Source: Conidiobolus coronatus NRRL 28638
Lineage: Eukaryota > Entomophthoromycota > Entomophthoromycetes > Entomophthorales > Conidiobolaceae
Length of the DNA stretch: 22,366 nucleotides
Assembly: GCA_001566745.1 (NCBI GenBank)
Contig: KQ964436.1
Location: 155,680 to 178,045, forward strand
Direction: 5' to 3'
Of the stretch, positions 9,741 through 18,600 are shown piece after piece. Position 1 is the first letter of the stretch; every line of letters starts with the position of its first letter. The position numbers and the translations under genes are program-made. The notes beneath the pieces are model-generated. The model made no database searches. It saw nothing but the letters and a program-made list of their open reading frames with translations, and was not told the DNA's origin.

Positions 9741-12700
9741 TTATATTTGAACTTTACTCATAGGCTCAGACAATAAATTAGGAAAATAACTTTCTAGACT
9801 AAATTTAGAAACTATGTTTTTTAGCATTTCTTGAATATTTAATGTTGAAATAATATCTATTACTGATGTTAGTATAAAAAATTTGAAAAAAGTGCGTTAT
9901 TGTTACCGTTTTCTCCATCATCAAAATCTTCTAATCTAGCATCATTAGAATAATACATACCCCACCATTCACTTAGAATATAAACAAAAGGATACATATT
10001 CAGCATTATTGGGTGATCTTCTTGTTCTTGATCATTAAATTCTAATATTTGATCAGATAGTTTCTTGAAAGGCTCTGCTAACATTTTATCGCTGTTTCTA
10101 GACCAAATAGATAGTATATCACTAAAAATCATATATGTGTGATTATTAAACATGCTGTGGCTTAATAAAAATAATTGCTCCAAGGTTTTAAAGTTAGGGT
10201 GGATAGAAGCAACTAATGGTATAAGATTTTTGAGAGCAATTTCACAATCTATAGTAGTGGTTAATATGAGTATTAAATGTTTATAGTAATGTTTACCTAT
10301 CATTATATCAGATTCATTAGCGGCATCTAGTTATCTTAGTTAGATTTAATTATTGATGAATAAAATAATATTACTTGGTCCTATTAAAAATGGGACAAAC
10401 TCTTTCAAAAGCTCGTTTACTCTTTTCGATTTTCCATATAATTCTATTGATAATAGCTCCCAAAGAGATTCCTGGTTTTCTGAGTCCCACTGTAGTGTTT
10501 CGCCTTTATAATAGATATTAGTACAATGTAAAAATGTTATAATTTTCCATATTTACCTAAATAAAGTGGAATTTTGGGTCCAAATATAATTAATCGATTT
10601 GATGTCAGCATTGACATTAGATTATTTTCCTAAAAACGAAATGTTAATATAATCAAAAATCTAATAGTAATAAAATTTACTATTGATGGATTTAAGTTTT
10701 GGATTATAATCAAAATAAGATTAAGATCACCAACGCACTCTGGTATATATCTATAAAATTGAGGTAAGAGGCAGTCAAATAGTTCTAAACTTGTGCAACA
10801 AAGGTCATCGAATATATTGCAAATAGTTTGATTTAAGTCATCTGGCCAGTGACTAATAATCGTAGAGAAAGTTTGATAAGCTTTTGAAATTTCCTCATTT
10901 TGCCTTATCAGTTGAATTAAAATTCTATAGCTAAGATGTTTGCTATTAGAGGTAAGTTTCCAAGTCAAATCAGACAATTTCCCAAATGTTTCTTCATTAT
11001 CTATGTTTTTAATTATTTGATCAATAATAGGAGTGAGTATATCTTGTATGTCTGTTGATACGAACTCTCCTTCATGTTTTTCAATCGTTTCGCTTGAAAC
11101 TTCCACATATGTTAAATCCGATATTAAAATCGTTAAAACATTAACCAATTCTGGATTCAAGTCATCTGCTTTCAAGATTTTTTCTATAAGTTCGCCCATT
11201 GTTGATGCAGCTTCAGAATAGTCTGCTTGGTTGGAAAGCTCTTTAAGCTTTTCCAATTGCTCTCTATACTCAGCTAAAGATTCATCATCAAAGTTTAGTG
11301 AATCGTCTATTGGGGAATTTATATTTTCAGGCGTATGTTGCTGTTCTGATCCATTTTGAATTTGCTGATCAAAGTTTTCAGTTTCATTACACTCATTGAA
11401 GTCTTCATGTGTTGGTGAAAAGTTTACTCCTTCTTGTTCATCAGATCCCCAGTTTGGTTCCATCTCAAATGGCTCATTTGAAGGAGTATGTGGTGGACCT
11501 GGAGATGGTGAACCATGAGTAGGAGTAGGAGGTCGCATTGACCCGGGTCCGTTAAATATGCTGTTAGGGTCAAAAGTGTTGAGTACTTTCTCTGAAAGAA
11601 AAGTTTTAAAAGTGTCGTATATCTTCTTCTTGAGTTTAGGATCTACGTTAAACTCGAATAAAGGGTCTAGAGTGCTAATAACTCCATAACTGCACAATGC
11701 ATGCATTCCGTTTATCAAACCAGTTTGATAAGGTGACGAAGGATCTTGGTAAAAATGCTCAGCTGATTCAAATAAAAATTCCAACAGAGTATTAGATACG
11801 TGCGAGTAATGACTGAGAAAGTTGCAGATTATTAGTGCTGCAGGTTCAATATTGAAATATGAATCTACTCCTCCTTGGAAAAAAAGCCAGTCAAAAACTA
11901 AAGCTAGCTGACAGTCTGATATCCCGGTCATAGATTGTAGCTGCGAAATTAGCTCAACAATTACGTTATAACGCGTGAGTGCATCAGGTTTCACAGAGCC
12001 TTTACAAGACTGACATCCAACCAAGTAGCGGATTAGATCAGGATAAAATCCTTCCATTTCAGGTTCATTAAGGAAGATCTTTTTGAATAACGGAACATAC
12101 AAAATTCTTTGTTCAATTGTTACATTATGAAGTAAATATTGTATATAGTTTGCCATTTTAAAAGAGATGCGAAGTTCAAAGATTTCTTGTAATGTTGGCA
12201 TACGAAGAATTTGTTGGATACCATGGAAATTAGGGTGAATTCTTTGAGGCATAACTACCATATTTGCCCAAAGATCGGCTATTTCAGGGACTTGAAGGAT
12301 GCTATGAAGCACTCGAATAAATTCTCTTCCAATGCTAACGCAGGTCATAAACTAAAAATATTATGAGATAAATATAATTTAGTATTTACAATTTACTTAC
12401 ATCAGCTTTCAAGAAATATGTCACCGCGTCAATTTCTTTTTTTCGAAGCTCGACTTGATTTTTGTGATCGTTTATCATACATAGGAGTATATAAACAGTG
12501 GATTTTAAAATAGATGGCATATTTATGATCATTTCTCTATATTAATGTGTTATTTTATAATTTAATCATATAATGAGTTTAAAAACCTTTGGTTAAAAAA
12601 TAATTCGACCACTTCATTACAAAATGATATAGAAAGAGGGTCCACTTTACAAGCTGAATAATACGTTAATTATGCAGTTAAATATAAAAATATTTTTATA

Positions 12701-13373
12701 CCTGGAATGTTTCTTATTAATAAATGATAAAGTTGTTCAATGTTGTAAACTTGTCCAGTGATATTATTGATAATCCAAATTAGCTAGAATAAATATAATT
12801 AGCTGTGATAATATGAACTCAGTATAAGTATACATACCTGCTTTCTACAGTAAAAGTGGATTTTATGAAAATCGTCATGGATTAAAAGAGGGCTTATTAT
12901 ATCAACAAAATGCTCTCGACTAGAAGGTATGCTTCTAAAAATCCTTGTTAGGTTCTATATAAAAGAAATGTTAAATAAACTCTATTGGCTTCTGTAGTTG
13001 ATATAATCTTACCAACAGCGCATGCTCTTGGTTAATGAGAATGGAGTGTATTAAACCCTTCATTAAGCTCAAATTAGGTTTTCCATCAGGTAATGTAGCC
13101 TGTATAAGTAATTTAGTATGTTTGAATAACAGCATTAAAAAGTATTATTCACCTGGCTGTTAAGCTGGTTTTCTATATCTATTTCAGATTTACCCTCCAA
13201 GGGTATGTAAAACTCCTCGTAACAGTTTTGAAAATCCTATTAAAATGCAAAGGTTGGAGACTGAGTTTTATAAATTGATAATTTTGTTTTACTTGGTCAA
13301 TACTAGGTTCATCTTCAATTGAAGATGTCTCGAATAATTTTTTAGGCAAATCAATTAAATCAGGTGATATCAT
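9741..13373 (-). CDS. INTS3: Integrator complex subunit 3 (SOSS-A) homologue
   Basis: In animals INTS3 is part of the Integrator RNA-processing complex and scaffolds the SOSS single-strand-DNA repair complex. Exons on minus are 13293-13373, 13153-13236, 13013-13099, 12838-12954, 12702-12783, 12587-12653, 12401-12536, 10681-12351, 10557-10629, 10375-10503, 9907-10326 and 9741-9856, giving about 1020 aa against 1043 in human. Diagnostic blocks include RKKEIDAVTYFLKADFMTC, IGREFIRVLHSILQVPE, HPNFHGIQQIL, and LALVFDWLFFQGG followed by YFNIEPAALI (about residues 366-391). A Pro/Ser and acidic linker (about 485-580) separates the N-terminal helical domain from the C-terminal HEAT-like part, which ends in an acidic stretch (LEDFDDGE). 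The last intron has two acceptors six bases apart (9857 or 9863), giving 1020 or 1022 aa. It is convergent with the AAGAB gene, with about 190 bp between stops. Confidence 0.92.
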
Positions 13374-14434
13374 ATTTTTCTGATTTTGGGTAGATATCTT
13401 GTTAAAATATCAAAATATCCGATTAAATGAAAAAAGGCGCTAAGTTTTGTGAGAAAGGGACTATCCAGTTGATTGCCAATTTCTCGAATCGAATTAATTC
13501 AAAATTTAAGCTCAGTTTCTCCGATTATTTTTATTATGGGATTTTATTAACTGTAAAACATTTTGACATCTTTAACAAAAAAATTTCACATTAGCATTAA
13601 GGCAGTTATTTATGTATCAATATATTTTATTTCGCTCACTTCACTATAACTTCAAATATATTAGTATAGCTTATTGATAATTATATTGTATAAAGCTGTT
13701 AATCTAGAGCATATGAAGGCAAGTTTTCATAATATGCTTATTCTAATACTTTATTTTGTAAAATAATATTAGTATATAGTTCCTAGGACTTTGTATTATT
13801 GGAAACTGATGTAGAAAATATGATAGTTACAGCAAATATCATATTAATCTATCTAAACATTCAAATATTTATACTGCGCCACAAATTGAATCTTTGCTAA
13901 ATTATGTTTACAAACAGAATTTATAGAATTTATAATATGCTATAATAAGTTTTTTATTGTTACTTTGATTCTAATTTTATTCAATTTTACTATGCTTTGT
14001 TATTATTCTTTTATTAATGCTCTCACTTTTAAATAATGGATGTATGAACAAACTTTTAAGATAACTTTGATATAATTACATACAAATTTAATAAATCGTT
14101 GAAAAATTAGTATGCTATGGTTGAGGTTCTAAATTAACAAAACCCTCATTGTTTTCAAAAATGCACTAATAATGCACTGAAAATATACAGAAACTGCCGT
14201 TTTAATGATTAGAAATAATTTTGAAAATTATTATTATTCATTGATCGTGTATTAGTAATATTGGATATAAAATACAGATTTGAATGATTGTAACATTGTA
14301 ATCGTAAGCATACATGGGTAGGTTCTGCAGCAGTAAATGAAAACGCAGCTATTTATCCTCTTTCAAAATAAATTAAAGTAGAGATAAAATTCACTAAAGG
14401 TCTCTCCCACATCTACAAAACTTTTTATACACAT
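13374..14434. other. Divergent intergenic region between INTS3 and the HAPSTR1-like gene
   Basis: This AT-rich region separates two divergent genes and should hold both promoters. I see no exon-like frame on either strand and no clear RNA gene. A moderately GC-richer patch at about 13430-13510 lies just upstream of the INTS3 start and may belong to its promoter or leader. Confidence 0.45.
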
Positions 14435-14443
14435 TATAAAATA
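14435..14443 (+). promoter_or_regulatory. Possible TATA box for the HAPSTR1-like gene
   Basis: TATAAAATA lies about 235 nt upstream of the ATG at 14677 and after a pyrimidine-rich CTCTCCCACATC stretch. In this AT-rich background the match is weak evidence. A start site 30 nt further on would fall at or after a stray ATG at 14461. Confidence 0.25.
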
Positions 14444-14676
14444 CATTAATTTTTATAAAAATGTACACAAATGATTTAATTAAGTCAAATAACTCTTTAG
14501 CCAATCAAATTACACTATTATTAATTTCTGAATCTGATAAAAATTGGTTTTTAAATTTTTTAACTGACATTTTTTCATTAACACCCATAAATCCATTATC
14601 CATTTTATAACTAGCTATGCTTATTGCAAATAACATGCCTTTTAATAAGATTTAATTTAAAAGAACTCACTCAAAA

Positions 14677-15228
14677 ATGAATAACCAGCTCCCAAGCTCC
14701 AACCCCAACTCCCATGCAAACTCTCCTATGAGCAGTATGAGCCAACCTCAGCAAAATATAATGAACCAGCCCTCAGTTAATCAACCTGTTGAGCAAATCA
14801 CTTTCCCTACTGCCGATGACCCTATGTTCCAACACGATGCAAATGTTATGTCTGCAAATTTTAGAAGCGCCGCTTCGAAGGTTTTTGCTCTTTTCAAAGA
14901 AGCTCAAGCTCAGCAAGCAAGAAGCTATCAATTAGGATACGAACAATGTATAAGAGATCTTTCTCACCATATTGTAGAGTCAATACAAAGAGATTATCAA
15001 CTAAATAGTCACAACTTTCACGAATTTAACCCTATGCAAGCTAATGTTTCTATAGCCGATATAGAAGCTTTTTGTAACGGTAAAATTAATGCATTAAAAT
15101 CGGCTGCTATGCAAAGTCCAGGCTTTACCAACAATAACACAGAAATGGAAACTGATACTTATCTCACTGCTCAAAACATTAGAAGTCCTAGCACTAGTAA
15201 CCAACGAAACACAAACTACAGGCAATAA
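14677..15228 (+). CDS. HAPSTR1-like (C16orf72/DUF4588-type) protein
   Basis: Human HAPSTR1 is a nuclear partner of the ubiquitin ligase HUWE1 that tunes stress responses. This 183-aa single-exon gene carries the family's helical core: NFRSAASKVFALFKEA (residues 61-76), then QARSYQLGYEQCIRDL (80-95). Compare the human order FQNAATAVTNLYKES, then a Gly-Tyr containing helix. A second short block, IADIEAFCNGKI (126-137), matches the human EDLISFLCGKV segment. The region between the blocks is longer than in human (HHIVESIQRDYQ and an Asn-rich loop). Both ends are low-complexity: Asn/Ser/Pro/Gln-rich at 1-45 and Asn/Thr-rich at 150-183. Convergent with the intersectin gene. The assignment is from remembered motifs; an unrelated helical protein is the alternative. 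Confidence 0.62.
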   Translation: MNNQLPSSNPNSHANSPMSSMSQPQQNIMNQPSVNQPVEQITFPTADDPMFQHDANVMSANFRSAASKVFALFKEAQAQQARSYQLGYEQCIRDLSHHIVESIQRDYQLNSHNFHEFNPMQANVSIADIEAFCNGKINALKSAAMQSPGFTNNNTEMETDTYLTAQNIRSPSTSNQRNTNYRQ

Positions 15229-15650
15229 CTTTAAATATCGTTTAGCATTTTCGCAATTTAAAAAAATTATTATATTATTTCACTCATTTCAGGGATACTA
15301 CAATTTAACTCAGTCTAGCAAAACATAAGCATACTCTTATATTCTTATCCCGTATACTATGATACTATAACTATAACAGTTGATATCTGCTATAATGATA
15401 CTATATATAACATTTATTACATACAGTATTTTTAGTATAATGATTGTATTAATTATACAGCTGAATACTAATTCGCATTATTTATATATAACTTAAGCTT
15501 TGTAATTTATAAAAATTCTACTAATAAACTTTTAAAACTTTTGTTGATAATTTTTGATAAATAATTTAATTGAATAGCAGTTTATTAAATACAGATTTGG
15601 TTTATTTTAATCTAAATACACATTACTTGGTAACTGGTATTCATTAATTT
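15229..15650. other. Convergent 3' spacer
   Basis: This 422-bp AT-rich stretch lies between the stop codons of the HAPSTR1-like gene and the intersectin gene. It should hold both 3' untranslated regions. I see no further gene. Confidence 0.5.
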
Positions 15651-18600
15651 TTAGTTACTCAGCTGTACTTGAATTGTTACTGAGTTCACATGTCCAGGTG
15701 AGGAAGGTAGCAGTTCTAAAGTGAATATCTCAGGTAAAGAAGGGTTCAACTCAAGTAAAGCAGAGATATTAAAGCTTGTTTCTCCAATGAAATCTATAGA
15801 ATATTAACGAATTTGAATAAAATAAGTCAAATTATCTTACCATCTGGATGAAAATGATTAATGCTATATAGTTGAATTTTCAATTCTGATTCAAAGTCAA
15901 CAATATGGAAGGTATATGACTATAAATAGTTTAAAATTTTGGGTATTAGTTATATTTATATGAACTTACTTGATTATATTGAGGATGGTTGCTATTGTAT
16001 ACAACTTGAGAGCAAAATGTTTCGTTACCAATTCTAGCTTTGCAATAAGTATTTAACTCTGAATGTGACCAGTCATCTAAAAAAGGAATGTTAATAATAT
16101 AGTAAAAAAATCTTTGCAGCGAATATACCTTTGATTTTAAGATCATTTCCACAGCAAAGAGTAAACTGAAGATAAGCAAGAACCTCATGAATGTTTTGCT
16201 GAGTGAAAGAAATAGTTGAAAAGCAGCTTTGATATGCATCCCGACAGATTGATATTGCTTGGCTGAACTCATTAATCCATTTCTTTCTAACGCTTGCGCT
16301 TGCACACTTGAAAACAATAGTTTCTTTAGCGTGGATAAGTTGGAAGCAGTTATCATCTAAGTAAAAGTTGTTAGATAGTGTGCAAATATTTGTAATAAAT
16401 CAATATACCGCTGCTTGAGAAAATGTTCATAGATTTTTCGTTTGAAACTTCTTTAACAGAGAGTTCAGTTAATGGGATTGGAGGACGATACAGCGAATAA
16501 ATGGGACCTTTAAAGTTCTTATCAGGAATTGTGATAAGTAGCATGTCATTGAATAAAAATAAGTGAAGTTTTTTCCCTTTTTTTGACTTCATCAATGGCC
16601 CTTCCATTAAACAAACACGAGGTCCAAGAAAACGAGTCATTCCAGTAATATTAAGCCCTGGGCATCTTTCAAGATCAATCGTTCTTGATAGCTCAATTAA
16701 TCTCTGCTCAGACTCACCATATTGAGCATCTTGATTGAGTCTCTTGAGGCACTCTTCTAGTTGTTCAATTGACTTGTAAATTAAAGGATAATCAAAGTGC
16801 TCTTCTGGAGTGTATTTAATGATCTAAATTTGAATTAATTAAAGTCAGTCAATATTAAAATGCTTGACACATACTTGACGAAGTAGCATGGGATAACGAG
16901 TTATTCTTTGAACAGGCTCCAGCAAAAAGCTCATTAAATTTAATTGTCTACATTGGGGTTTTTGACATGCTTCCTAAATTGGATAGTTAATAAAAATATT
17001 TATAATTTAATATGTTATATTACATTTAATATCCTTTCAAATTTGTTATCTGATTTAATTTTCGATTGTATGAATTTTGACGATGCTGCCTGATTACTGC
17101 AATAAGTTGAATATTGCTCAAATTCTGGGCACTAATATAAAAAAGTTAAAAAATATATAGTAAAAATATATAGAGGGATTACGTATTGTAAAAACACTTT
17201 ACCAACGCCTTGTACAGACATATCAGTTTTAGATGGCAAACTTTCTAGCTCTGAGAGAAATTGCGTATTAATTAATACCAACTGTTCAAGATTACTAAAA
17301 ATCTTCGCTCTTTCTTCAGAACTTAAGTAAGTATCCAAAGGAGTCAAAAATAGCTAAAAAATATTAACATAAAGCAACAAATAGATATGATAAACTACCT
17401 CTAGAATAATCTGTAAATCTTTCAAATATGTCCTCTCTGTTGAAATTAGCTCAAAGATTGCTTCTTGTCGCTTTTTTTCAACTGGTGAAAAAGTTTTTAA
17501 TATTTCAGGGGGAACAATCGAGCTCCATCCTTTACGATACGGTGTCTAGTAAAGAGTTAGCGAAGAAGATTTTTAAGATGATATATGTTACATTTGATGT
17601 AGGATCGTCGAAATAACTGCTAATATTGGACTCAGAAGGAGATGATGGATGTACTAGACTGCTAGTACTAGAAGCTCTGCGATTAGAAGCAAAGTAAGCT
17701 TGTATTTTACTTGATTCTAGCTCATGGTTAGATCCTCTTCGAAGTTCTACTCTGTTATTATATGCTTCATTTGCGCCAAATCTACTACTTTTGCCTATCA
17801 TTCTAATTAGTATAATAAAATCATTTTTCTAATAACATGCTTACTTTTAAAGTTATTTACCGGTGAGCTATTATTACTTGGTAAACTTTTAACGCTAATA
17901 ATTTTACTACTTGTCACTGAAGCTGTGTTTTGAAATCCTGGGTCATCATCTAATAAATTAAAAACAGTTTAATAAATAGACATTAACGAGTAAGCTCATA
18001 TAAATGATGAACTCAGTAAAATACACGTGATATTCAGATGTATGAAAATGTTTTAGAAAAGAATTCAAAATCAACAGTTTATGAGCGAGTGGAGGAAGGG
18101 GATTTTATGTAATTTATATCGCTAATAACACTAAATATTCATGAGTTTGATTAAAATAGTTACTAAGAGCGTGAGTTATTGGTATATAAATTTTAATTCA
18201 AAAAATGAAACCAAACATTATTGATATTAAGCGATAATTTAATGAGGGAGAAAATAAGTAGTTTGTAACTTTCAAATTCCCCTTCCTCCACCTGTTTAAA
18301 TTCTAATGTGGCATTAAATCATGGTGGCTCTTGGTGAGGTTATTAATTGAGGTTATTGAGGAAAAACATATGGCATTATAAACTAAAACTTAAGCTGTGG
18401 AGGGTTCTAGGAGGCAAGAGGAAGAGGAATTGAAGATAAAATTACAATAACTACTTACTTAAAATATTTAGATAACTAGCAGGGAGCAGTCCAACAGTAC
18501 CATCCTCTGTTCTAGCAGTCCACCAGTCTGCGTTAGATTGATCTATTACAACAACTTTCATACCAGGGAGCACAGTAAGCTCGTCACCATGCTCAGCAGT

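Larger units (their letters stand above)
17950..18458 (-). other. 509-nt intron between the scaffold and GEF halves of intersectin
   Basis: The donor AGTAAGTAG follows the last residue of SH3-2 and the acceptor ATTTATTAG opens the DH-side linker. It is about ten times longer than the other introns here. Read in frame from exon 3 it gives Ser-Lys and then TAG, so a transcript keeping the intron would end right after SH3-2 at 873 aa. On the coding strand, a pyrimidine-rich run (TCCTCTTCCTCTTGCCTCC) follows soon after the donor. It also contains an inverted repeat and a CACGTG site, listed separately. Confidence 0.8.

Noticed and set aside
11033-11221. Plus-strand 62-codon frame
   Set aside because: It is antisense to the large eighth exon of INTS3.
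14461-14609. 49-codon frame upstream of the HAPSTR1-like gene
   Set aside because: It starts 18 nt after a possible TATA box, probably before any transcription start, and has no coding character.
17428-17616. Plus-strand 62-codon frame
   Set aside because: It is antisense to the DH-coding exon and the adjacent intron of intersectin.
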